Source of the DNA: Marinomonas algarum
GTDB taxonomy: Bacteria > Pseudomonadota > Gammaproteobacteria > Pseudomonadales > Marinomonadaceae
Direction of reading: 5' to 3'
NCBI RefSeq assembly: GCF_020532605.1
Contig: NZ_JAJATW010000013.1
Span: 1 to 64,000 of the forward strand
Length of the DNA: 64,000 nucleotides
In this document: one piece after another, positions 48,660 to 56,534 of the stretch
Position numbering within the stretch: position 1 is the first letter of the stretch
Layout: each line of letters opens with the position of its first letter
Notes under the pieces: generated by a model
What the model saw: only the letters and a program-made list of their open reading frames with translations
The model's database searches: none
Told to the model about the DNA's origin: nothing
Translations under genes and position numbers: made by a program

Positions 48660-49802
48660 ATGAATGATCAAGATGATGCTCTGAACATTGTATGGGTTGC
48701 GGACAATGACACTTTGGCAAGTTGGTGTGACTATTGGGCACAGCTCCCAGTCATTGCGGTCGATACGGAATTTATTCGCCGCAGTACCTATTTTCCCATT
48801 ATAGGGCTGATTCAAATCAGTGAGGGCGACAAAGCGGTACTCATTGATCCATTGAACATTGATGAATGGTCTCCGTTACGTGCCCTAATGGTTAACCCTT
48901 CCGTTATGAAGGTGTTTCATGCTTGCTCAGAAGATCTGGACGTATTTGATCAGTTATTGGGGGTGTTACCGATACCCTTTTACGACACACAAATTGGCGA
49001 AGCCTACGCCAGTGCCCAATGGTCACTCAGTTATGTGAAGTTGATTCATGAGTATTTAAAAATTGAAGTGGCCAAAGACGAGACTCGTTCCGACTGGACA
49101 CAGCGTCCGCTGACCGAGGCGCAACAACGTTATGCCGCGTTAGATGTGGTGTATTTGGCCAAGGTATACCCATTGCAAGTGGCGCGTTTGCAAGAAAAAG
49201 ACATGCTAGATTGGGTATTGGAAGACGCAGAGTCTCTTAAGTGGCAATACCAAATGAACGCAGACCCTGAGCAGAACTGGGATGGGGTCAAAACTGCATG
49301 GCGTTTATCGCCGGCTGGCCTCACTTTGTTGCGTTTGTTGTTTATTTGGCGCGATGAGCAAGCCCGTCAAGAAAATGTCCCGAAAGGCCAAATTCTAAAA
49401 GATCGAACCCTGTGGTCGCTGAGTAAACTGATGCCAACGCATCATAAAGCGATTTCAGAGGCAGAAGAGTTAACCGGACGTCAACATCGTTTATACGGCG
49501 AGCGTATTTTAGAAAAAGTGGCCTTGGTGAATGAGTTGTCTGCTGACGAATATCAGCTGCCTCTAGAAGCACCATTACCATCGCAAGCGGGTGAGTTGAC
49601 CAAACAGATTAAGTCATTTGTTAGGGAAAAAGCCAATGCTCTAAGTATTGCGCCAGAAGCCATGATGAAACGAAAATTACTCGATCCAATCGTGCGTCAT
49701 TTATTCGATGGCACGGCCATTGACTGGCGTAATCCTGCTATGACAGGTTGGCGTCGCGACATCATTGTTAACCCAGTATTAGAAAAATTTAAAACATCTT
49801 AA
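48660..49802 (+). CDS. rnd: Ribonuclease D
   Basis: A 3'-5' exoribonuclease for tRNA and small-RNA maturation. The DEDD active-site motifs are present: VIAVDTEFIRRSTYFP (Exo I), VFHACSEDLDVFD (Exo II) and YAALDVVYLAKVY (Exo III with Tyr). One or two HRDC domains follow (about 210-375). The 380-residue protein starts at the ATG next to the recR stop (TAGTATG); an earlier in-frame ATG lies inside recR. Confidence 0.95.
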   Translation: MNDQDDALNIVWVADNDTLASWCDYWAQLPVIAVDTEFIRRSTYFPIIGLIQISEGDKAVLIDPLNIDEWSPLRALMVNPSVMKVFHACSEDLDVFDQLLGVLPIPFYDTQIGEAYASAQWSLSYVKLIHEYLKIEVAKDETRSDWTQRPLTEAQQRYAALDVVYLAKVYPLQVARLQEKDMLDWVLEDAESLKWQYQMNADPEQNWDGVKTAWRLSPAGLTLLRLLFIWRDEQARQENVPKGQILKDRTLWSLSKLMPTHHKAISEAEELTGRQHRLYGERILEKVALVNELSADEYQLPLEAPLPSQAGELTKQIKSFVREKANALSIAPEAMMKRKLLDPIVRHLFDGTAIDWRNPAMTGWRRDIIVNPVLEKFKTS

Positions 49803-49829
49803 ACGACGCAACAACGTCAAGAGAGCATT

Positions 49830-50123
49830 ATGAAGCAACACCTAATTGTTGAAGTATTTCGTTCTTCGAAACACGATGGTATGTACCTTTATGTTGAAAA
49901 GAAAATCGGTTTAAAAGACATTCCTGATGACTTGATAAAACGATTCGGTAAAGGGATCAGTGCGATGACCATGCTACTAACCAGTGAAAGTAAGCTGGCG
50001 CGTGCGAACCCAGACAGCGTGATCGCAGGCATAAAAGAAAAAGGTTTTTACTTGCAGTTACCGCCAGCAAAAGACGACTACCTACTCGACCTGTACAAAA
50101 CACCGACAGAAGCCGTTTATTAA
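49830..50123 (+). CDS. ycgL: YcgL domain-containing protein
   Basis: A 97-residue protein of the YcgL (DUF709) family: [19 protein letters not shown] at the N-terminus and [19 protein letters not shown] at the C-terminus. The fold is known from structures, the function is not. rnd-ycgL-ycgN is a recurrent order in pseudomonads, and here ycgN begins two bases after its stop. Confidence 0.93.
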   Translation: MKQHLIVEVFRSSKHDGMYLYVEKKIGLKDIPDDLIKRFGKGISAMTMLLTSESKLARANPDSVIAGIKEKGFYLQLPPAKDDYLLDLYKTPTEAVY

Positions 50124-50125
50124 TT

Positions 50126-50608
50126 ATGATCGCTAAGCGTTATGAGCCTTTCTGGAAGACCACACCGCTAACGCAAATGACGCCGGCTGAGTGGGAGTCA
50201 TTGTGTGACGGGTGTGGAAAGTGCTGTTTGCAAAAGCTACAAGACGATGAAACCGAAGAGGTTTTTTACACCAATTTGTCCTGTCAGCAACTTAATATCA
50301 ACAGTTGTCAGTGCAAGGTGTACGCAACACGACAAACCAAGGTTGCTGACTGCATTACCTTAACGCCAGACAAGATTGATGACTTTCAATGGCTGCCAGA
50401 TACCTGCAGTTATCGAGTGTTGCATGAAACACGTGATTTACCGAGTTGGCACCCTCTCATCGTGGGTAGCAATAAGGAAATGCTACGCCAAGGTCTGACG
50501 GTACAGCATTATGCGGTTAATGAATCCACGGTTCCTGAAGAGGAATGGGAAACTCACGTCATCAAATGGGTTCATGGGATGCCAGAACCTTATGATATGA
50601 ACGAATAA
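50126..50608 (+). CDS. ycgN: YcgN-family cysteine-cluster protein
   Basis: A 160-residue protein with many conserved Cys: CDGCGKCCLQKLQD near residue 28, then SCQQLNINSCQCKVY and ADCITLTP, the UPF0260/YcgN (CxxCxxCC) arrangement likely to hold a metal centre. Function unknown. The WHPLIVGS and EWETHVIKWVHGM segments are also family-typical. It is probably co-translated with ycgL. Confidence 0.93.
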   Translation: MIAKRYEPFWKTTPLTQMTPAEWESLCDGCGKCCLQKLQDDETEEVFYTNLSCQQLNINSCQCKVYATRQTKVADCITLTPDKIDDFQWLPDTCSYRVLHETRDLPSWHPLIVGSNKEMLRQGLTVQHYAVNESTVPEEEWETHVIKWVHGMPEPYDMNE

Positions 50609-50658
50609 GGCCTAGGTGCTGTTGATGTATGCATCGCAATTTTAAGGGATCTACCAAG

Positions 50659-52497
50659 ATGAAAAGGTTGAAAATGAAGATTGTGTTGCTGTTAGCAGTG
50701 CTGTTCTCTGTCTGGGCTCCCTTTAGTATGGCTGACACCCAATTTCGAGTTATTGTAGACGCATCAGGCAGTATGCAGACCAGTGACCCAGACAAACTGA
50801 CCTCTGAAGCCATTAATCTGTTGTCTGAGCTTGCCCCAGAGCAAACAACAACACTGGGAGTGTGGTTGTTTGGTGAAGCCCCCAGGGTATTATTACCGGA
50901 ATCCGTTGTCACGGCCGACACCAGAGCAACCTTATCGCGTTCCATCAATAATTACGTTACTCAAGATGTGAAGACCGACCTTGAAGCCATACTGCGACTT
51001 TTACTCAAAACACCGGATTCCGAGAGTTTGTCGCTAGAGGTTGATCGACATTGGATTCTTGTTACAGACGGTTTTGTTGATATCAGTCTTGACGATAATG
51101 TCAATAAAGCCTCTCGTCAGCGAATTCTTCAGGAATTAACCGATGAACTGAAATTGCGCGATATTCATTTGCACACTCTTTCCATGACCAGCTATACCGA
51201 CAAAGCGTTATTAAAGGCTATGTCACTGCGCACTGACGCAACTCACACCGAAGTTGCGTTGCCTATTGAACTGCTGGATACCTTATCGCTTATTGCCTCT
51301 CAAGTGATTCCTAACGATGAGTTACCCCTCGACAATAACCGTTTTTGGGTAGACGATGCGGTGACTTCTATGACGCTCATGGCGTTACATGATGTAGGAA
51401 TAGAACCGGAATGGATCACACCAACAGGCCAGCAATTAGCCTTGCAAGAAAGCGATAAAATCAAGGTCGCTCGTTCTGAATATTTTACCTTGGTGACGAT
51501 CTCTGATCCCGAGCAAGGTGACTGGCAGGTTCAGAATGTTGATCTTAATCGCACACGTATAACGGTAAGCAGTTCACTTGGCATACGCTCTGCACCGGTG
51601 GCAGAAGTGGTGTTTGAAAATCTTCCTATCGACACATCAGTGAGTCTATTACGCAATAACCAGCCAGTGACCGAAGCGTCGCAACTGTCTGGTGTACAGG
51701 TGACGCAGAGTCTTATCCGTCTCAACGGAGAGCGCAAAGACGTGGTTTATAATGGCGTCCTTGATCAGGTCGCGGGGCGTTTTGAAAATACGTTAGAAGG
51801 CATCCATACCACGGGCACTTATCAGCTGGTGACCGGGATCAGTGGAAAAGGCTTTTTTCGACAATCCAGCCAGTTTTTTACCGTTGCCCCGGCGATTGAG
51901 TTGAGTGGAAAGCAATCCGGCGATGATTTTGTGGTCTTTTCTGCACAGCCGACCAGCGACACATTAGACCTATTGCGCTCAGAGATTCACCTGCACTTGA
52001 CTTACAATAACGGTACGAAAAGCACGGAAGTGATGCCGCTGACGCTACAAGGTCATTGGGAAAAAATCATTCCAGTGACCTCAGGTGAAAATGTACAAGT
52101 TGAAGCGGTGCTGACAGGCCAAACCGTATCAGACAAGGAAAAAATATTTGAGTACAGAGCGCCAAAATGGCGTTACCAGCGACAAGGTGCGGGTCTGCCA
52201 CAAGTGTATTTGGACGGAAATGAGCAAAAAATGCCAGCGCCTAGTTCAGCGTTGTCCGTGGATAATGATGTCAATCCGGTCCAAATTTCACCGAGCTTCA
52301 CCCTAGTCAGTGAAGAAGAGGCGCAGAGCGTTGAGTCAGAGAAAATAGCCGATCCATCCCTTTCAGTAAAAAAAGCACCGCTGAATGCTGAGTCAACCCC
52401 GTCGTCGCACAGTATTGGGTACAAGGTGGCCGGTGCATTTGGTGTTCTAGTCCTTCTAACCGTTGTGTTCTTTGTTTTTAGACGCCGTAAACAATAA
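50659..52497 (+). CDS. Membrane-anchored VWA-domain protein (TIGR03503-like)
   Basis: A 612-residue exported protein with a signal peptide (MKIVLLLAVLFSVWAPFSMA), a von Willebrand A domain right after it (VIVDASGSMQTSDPDK with the metal-ion site DxSGS, and ILVTDGFVDI), beta-rich domains of immunoglobulin type in the middle, and a C-terminal transmembrane helix (VAGAFGVLVLLTVVFFVF) followed by RRRKQ. So the bulk is periplasmic, anchored at the C-terminus. It resembles the TIGR03503 set of marine gammaproteobacteria. Function unknown; likely ligand or partner binding. The start at 50659 has AAGGG upstream. Confidence 0.8.
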   Translation: MKRLKMKIVLLLAVLFSVWAPFSMADTQFRVIVDASGSMQTSDPDKLTSEAINLLSELAPEQTTTLGVWLFGEAPRVLLPESVVTADTRATLSRSINNYVTQDVKTDLEAILRLLLKTPDSESLSLEVDRHWILVTDGFVDISLDDNVNKASRQRILQELTDELKLRDIHLHTLSMTSYTDKALLKAMSLRTDATHTEVALPIELLDTLSLIASQVIPNDELPLDNNRFWVDDAVTSMTLMALHDVGIEPEWITPTGQQLALQESDKIKVARSEYFTLVTISDPEQGDWQVQNVDLNRTRITVSSSLGIRSAPVAEVVFENLPIDTSVSLLRNNQPVTEASQLSGVQVTQSLIRLNGERKDVVYNGVLDQVAGRFENTLEGIHTTGTYQLVTGISGKGFFRQSSQFFTVAPAIELSGKQSGDDFVVFSAQPTSDTLDLLRSEIHLHLTYNNGTKSTEVMPLTLQGHWEKIIPVTSGENVQVEAVLTGQTVSDKEKIFEYRAPKWRYQRQGAGLPQVYLDGNEQKMPAPSSALSVDNDVNPVQISPSFTLVSEEEAQSVESEKIADPSLSVKKAPLNAESTPSSHSIGYKVAGAFGVLVLLTVVFFVFRRRKQ

Positions 52498-52522
52498 ATT
52501 CCATTAAAAAACGAGTAAAAGT

Positions 52523-53302
52523 ATGTGTGAGTTATTGGGCATGAGTGCTAACGTGCCAACAGACATTTGTTTCAGTTTCTCGGGTTTGCGAGCTCGAGGT
52601 GGTCGAACTGGACCACACAGAGATGGTTGGGGAATGGCCATGTATCGAGATGGCGATGTTTGGGAAATCCATGACCCTCGTCCTAGTGCGGATTCTGACA
52701 TGGCTGAAGTGATGAGTCATGCATCGCTAAAATGTGACATTGTGATCAGTCATATTCGTCAGGCGAATGTCGGTGCGGTAAGCCTGCTAAACACCCACCC
52801 ATTTAATCGCCTTCTTTGGGGTAAAACATGGACATACGCACATAATGGTCAACTTGAACAGGCTGACGCCTTGCCTATCGAGCGTTATCATCCGCTTGGA
52901 ACAACAGATTCTGAGCGAGCTTTTTGTTGGATCATTGAGCAACTTCAAGTTCAGTTTGGCCAAACAGAACCTTCTCTTGACGCACTTTCTGAGCGTTTGT
53001 CTGAGCTGGCATTACAATTAAAAAGTCGTGGTGTGTTTAACATGATGTTGTCAGATGGGCATCGACTGTATTGTTTTTGTACCACCAAGCTGCATTGGAT
53101 TACCCGTCGTGCTCCCTTTAAAAAGGCCAGCCTATCGGATGAAGACGTCATCATTGACTTCAAAGAGGTGACGACAGACAAGGATGTGGTAACGGTGATT
53201 GCCACTCAGCCATTGACGCAAGATGAAACGTGGCAGCAAATGGACGAAGGGGAGCTATGTGTGTTTCAAGGCGGTGAAGTGGTGTGCCAAATTAAAGGCT
53301 AA
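52523..53302 (+). CDS. yafJ: Class II glutamine amidotransferase-like protein YafJ
   Basis: A 259-residue protein with the N-terminal nucleophile Cys2 (MCELLGMSAN), RTGPHRDGWGMAMY, ISHIRQANVGAV and NTHPFNRLLWGKTWTYAHNGQL, which make the class II amidotransferase site. YafJ-type proteins release ammonia from glutamine or cleave gamma-glutamyl bonds; the real substrate is not known. No synthase domain is attached. Confidence 0.92.
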   Translation: MCELLGMSANVPTDICFSFSGLRARGGRTGPHRDGWGMAMYRDGDVWEIHDPRPSADSDMAEVMSHASLKCDIVISHIRQANVGAVSLLNTHPFNRLLWGKTWTYAHNGQLEQADALPIERYHPLGTTDSERAFCWIIEQLQVQFGQTEPSLDALSERLSELALQLKSRGVFNMMLSDGHRLYCFCTTKLHWITRRAPFKKASLSDEDVIIDFKEVTTDKDVVTVIATQPLTQDETWQQMDEGELCVFQGGEVVCQIKG

Positions 53303-53366
53303 AGACGACGACACAGAAAACGAACAGCAAGCAGGCGCAAAGCATAGGAGCTTTGTGCCTAAACGA

Positions 53367-54002
53367 TCACTCGTATACCTTACTTTTAAACTCGCACAGA
53401 TCTTCTATAATGCAGGCGCCGCATTTGGGTTTACGGGCAACACAGATATAGCGTCCATGGAGTATCATCCAGTGGTGAGCGTCTAATAAGAACTCTTTAG
53501 GGACAAACTTCAGCAGTTTCATTTCCACTTCTAAAACATTTTTCCCCGGTGCTACCTTTGTTCGATTACCAAAGCGAAAAATATGCGTATCAACGGCCAT
53601 AGCAACTTGACGAAAAGCCGTGTTTAGCACGACGTTAGCGGTTTTACGGCCTACACCGGGCAAAGCTTCCAGTTCTTCTCGAGTCTCGGGCACGCGACTG
53701 TTGTGTTTTTCGATCAGTATTCGACAAGTCTTAATGGCATTTTCTGCTTTGGCATTAAACAGCCCAATGGTTTTGATGTAGGTTTTTAACCCATCCACAC
53801 CAAGTGCCAACAGGGCTTCAGGTGTGTTTGCTACGGGGAAGAGTTTGCGCGTGGCTTTGTTAACGCTGACGTCGGTTGCTTGAGCAGAAAACAACACAGC
53901 AATTAATAACTCAAAGGGCGAGTTGTATTCTAACTCTGTGACAGGGTTGGGGTTTTCTGCCCGTAAGCGTGAAAAAATCTCATGGCGCTTTTGTTTATTC
54001 AC
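53367..54002 (-). CDS. nth: Endonuclease III (DNA glycosylase/AP lyase)
   Basis: Removes oxidised pyrimidines and cuts the abasic site. The 211 residues have the helix-hairpin-helix LEALPGVGRKTANVVLN with the catalytic Lys, VDTHIFRFGNR with the catalytic Asp, and a C-terminal [4Fe-4S] cluster with spacing C-x6-C-x2-C-x5-C (CVARKPKCGACIIEDLC). It starts with GTG (54002). It ends the minus-strand rnf unit, an arrangement also found in E. coli and Pseudomonas. Confidence 0.97.
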   Translation of the reverse strand: MNKQKRHEIFSRLRAENPNPVTELEYNSPFELLIAVLFSAQATDVSVNKATRKLFPVANTPEALLALGVDGLKTYIKTIGLFNAKAENAIKTCRILIEKHNSRVPETREELEALPGVGRKTANVVLNTAFRQVAMAVDTHIFRFGNRTKVAPGKNVLEVEMKLLKFVPKEFLLDAHHWMILHGRYICVARKPKCGACIIEDLCEFKSKVYE

Positions 54003-54070
54003 TTTGTTTTTGCCTTTTGCTGAATAAGATCGCGTTTCTTCTAGGGTAAGAGAGAAACGCCGTGTCAGTG

Positions 54071-54847
54071 TTAGCTTACTTGACCGGTTACTCGAACGCG
54101 TTTTGAGTTGCTTGGGCCATCTTTGGCTTTTTGAGCAGCAATACGCTGTTTTTCTCGCTCATCTAAAAAGTTCTTTCCAGCAATTAATAAGCCCAAACCA
54201 ATAAAGGCGCCCGGTGGTAGCACAACAAAAAGTACATTAGGGTAGTCATCAAACACCACCCATTTCCAGTGGATGGCCGCTTCACCCAATAATAACTGCA
54301 TGTCAGAAAACAGTGTGCCCTGACCAATCAATTCACGCATTGCACCGAGGGCAACGAGAATGGCCATAAATCCGAGCCCCATCATAAAGCCATCTAATGC
54401 CGATGGCAGCACAGGGTTGCGACTGGCAAAAGCGTCAGCTCGACCTAGTATGGCACAATTTGTCACGATGAGAGGAATGAAGATACCAAGGATCTGATAC
54501 AACTCATAGGTGTAGGCCTGCATAATAAGTTCAATACAGGTCGTAAAGGAGGCAATAATCATCACAAAGGCAGGTAGGCGAACGGCATCTGCGACGTAAT
54601 TGCGAATCAGTGATACTGCAATATTTGAACCGACGAGAACCACTAGAGTGGCTAAGCCTAACCCCAAAGCGTTGACGACGGTGCTGGTCACGGCCAGCAT
54701 AGGGCACAGTCCTAGCAGTTGAACCAGCGCTGGATTGTTTTTCCAGATGCCGTTGTAAATAATATCCGCGTAATTTGCGCTCGGTTGATTGTCTTGTGCC
54801 GTGTCGTCTGTATCAAGGTTGACGGCAGTCTCTTCGCTCGTGCTCAT
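54071..54847 (-). CDS. rnfE: Rnf electron transport complex subunit E
   Basis: An integral membrane subunit of the Rnf (Rsx) complex, which couples ferredoxin:NAD+ electron transfer to ion movement. The 258 residues have about six transmembrane helices and the paired segments [18 protein letters not shown] and [17 protein letters not shown], which hold the inverted-topology Cys ligands of the membrane [2Fe-2S] site shared with RnfA. The N-terminus is longer and more acidic than E. coli RsxE. AGGA lies before the ATG. It follows rnfG by nine bases. Confidence 0.95.
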   Translation of the reverse strand: MSTSEETAVNLDTDDTAQDNQPSANYADIIYNGIWKNNPALVQLLGLCPMLAVTSTVVNALGLGLATLVVLVGSNIAVSLIRNYVADAVRLPAFVMIIASFTTCIELIMQAYTYELYQILGIFIPLIVTNCAILGRADAFASRNPVLPSALDGFMMGLGFMAILVALGAMRELIGQGTLFSDMQLLLGEAAIHWKWVVFDDYPNVLFVVLPPGAFIGLGLLIAGKNFLDEREKQRIAAQKAKDGPSNSKRVRVTGQVS

Positions 54848-54856
54848 GGCGCTATC

Positions 54857-55474
54857 CTAGTACGCAAGTAGCGTGCTTTTGTGTTGGTCAAAATAAAGTA
54901 GGGTGTTTTTTACCGCGCGAACAACAGCGCGTGGCGTAATCGTTGCCCCAGTAAATTGGTCAAACTCACCGCCGTCTTTTTTAACGCCCCATGCTTTTAA
55001 TGGCGGTTGCTGCAAAGAGGTATTAGTGAAACTCAGGATCCAGTCGGATTTTTTTAGATCGACTTTATCCCCCAATCCCGGGGTTTCTTTATGGCTGATG
55101 ACTCGACTGCCGGTGACGACGCCGTGTTTGTCAATGGCGACCAGTAGGTCTAGATTACCGTTGTAACCACTAGGGGCAATGGTTTCAAAAATGATACCGC
55201 TGACGCTGCCGTTTTTTCTCGCAATGTGAATCTTGGTGCCCGCTTCGTTACCAAGTAAAGGGTCCGCCTCAAGAATCAGCGTGTCCTCAGTTAGGTCGTT
55301 ATCGTAAATATCCGCCGGTAAGATGTCGTTAAACGCGGCGATTTGAGCACTTAAAATGTTATTTTGGATAGTCTGTTTGGTAAGTTGCTGGGTGACCGCA
55401 ATGAGCCCCGCAGTGAGAACCGCAAAAATAGCCAACCCCAGACTGTTACGTCGTATAGAATTGAGTAATTCCAT
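54857..55474 (-). CDS. rnfG: Rnf electron transport complex subunit G
   Basis: A periplasmic flavoprotein subunit anchored by one N-terminal helix (SLGLAIFAVLTAGLIAVTQ). The covalent FMN-binding Thr is in GGEFDQFTGATITPRAVV near residue 175. The 205-residue length is normal. GGAGGAG precedes the ATG, which overlaps the rnfD stop by one base. Confidence 0.96.
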   Translation of the reverse strand: MELLNSIRRNSLGLAIFAVLTAGLIAVTQQLTKQTIQNNILSAQIAAFNDILPADIYDNDLTEDTLILEADPLLGNEAGTKIHIARKNGSVSGIIFETIAPSGYNGNLDLLVAIDKHGVVTGSRVISHKETPGLGDKVDLKKSDWILSFTNTSLQQPPLKAWGVKKDGGEFDQFTGATITPRAVVRAVKNTLLYFDQHKSTLLAY

Positions 55475-56532
55475 CAGTGATCTCCTCCTATTTTTAAACC
55501 GGTTTTGGCTTTTTTGTGCCCATAGGTTCGAGGCTGTGTGTAATAGTCAATTAATGGTGCGGCAAAATTCATCAGCAAAACACCGAATGCCACGCCGTCT
55601 GGGTATCCCCCCCAAGTGCGAATAATGTAAATCAAGATGCCAATGCCTGCTCCATAAATGAGTTTACCGCGGTTACTGGTGCAAGATGAAACTGGGTCTG
55701 TTGCAATGAAAAAGGCACCAAACATGGCTGCCCCAGTAGTGAGGTGGAAAAAGGGGGAAGCGGCATTAGAGGTATCAAACACATAAAAGAGCCCAGACAT
55801 GACCAGCAAAGCACCTAACAATGCCGCTGGCGTATGCCAAGTAATGATGCGCAACCAAAGCAGCGCAAGACCGCCCATTAAGTAAGCGAGATTAACCCAT
55901 AACCAACTGTCTATACTGGCCGCTTGCAGAGCGGGAAGCGTCTCAAAAGCACTTTGGCTGTCGAGTAGCTCCTTGTGTTTGAAACCGTCTAATGGCGTCG
56001 CCATGGTATAGCTGTCGATCACCGGTAGCTGGTGGAAAATAGCCTGCAGACTTTGAGAGAACGACAGCATTTCTCCTGACGCTACCACGCTAGATACGCC
56101 TAACCATTGGCTCATGGGAACCGGGAAAGACACTAATACAATCGCGTATCCGACCATGGCGGGATTAAAAGGGTTATTACCTAAGCCGCCATAGATTTGT
56201 TTGGCAAATACGATTGCAAAAGACACAGCGGTCACGGTTACCCACCAAGGGACGGTGGGGGGCAAGGCAATGCCCAGTAATACGGCCGTCAAAAGTGCAC
56301 TGTAATCTTGTAGGAAAAAGCGTATAGGGCGTCGTCGCATCGCTAAGATTGCCGCTTCGCTTAACAGCGCGGCCACACCTGCGATGGCGAGGTTGATGAC
56401 TGTTCCCCAGCCAAAGAGCCAAGTCTGCACAATAATGCCAGGAAGCGTGGCGTAAATAACCATCTGCATCACCCAAGAGGTGCGTCGTCCTGCACGTTGT
56501 GTGTGGGGTGAGGTGATTCTTAATAGGGCCAT
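55474..56532 (-). CDS. rnfD: Rnf electron transport complex subunit D
   Basis: A membrane subunit homologous to NqrB, 352 residues with about ten transmembrane helices. GGLGNNPFNPAMVGYA and the SYTMATPLDGFK segment, which should hold the covalently flavinylated Thr, and ATDPVSSCTSNRGKLIYG are family hallmarks. It begins two bases after the rnfC stop. Confidence 0.95.
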   Translation of the reverse strand: MALLRITSPHTQRAGRRTSWVMQMVIYATLPGIIVQTWLFGWGTVINLAIAGVAALLSEAAILAMRRRPIRFFLQDYSALLTAVLLGIALPPTVPWWVTVTAVSFAIVFAKQIYGGLGNNPFNPAMVGYAIVLVSFPVPMSQWLGVSSVVASGEMLSFSQSLQAIFHQLPVIDSYTMATPLDGFKHKELLDSQSAFETLPALQAASIDSWLWVNLAYLMGGLALLWLRIITWHTPAALLGALLVMSGLFYVFDTSNAASPFFHLTTGAAMFGAFFIATDPVSSCTSNRGKLIYGAGIGILIYIIRTWGGYPDGVAFGVLLMNFAAPLIDYYTQPRTYGHKKAKTGLKIGGDH

Positions 56533-56534
56533 GT

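Noticed and set aside
54032..54060. GCGTTTCT/AGAAACGC inverted repeat between rnfE and nth as a terminator
   Set aside because: No T run on the minus strand after it; the rnf-nth unit may read through.
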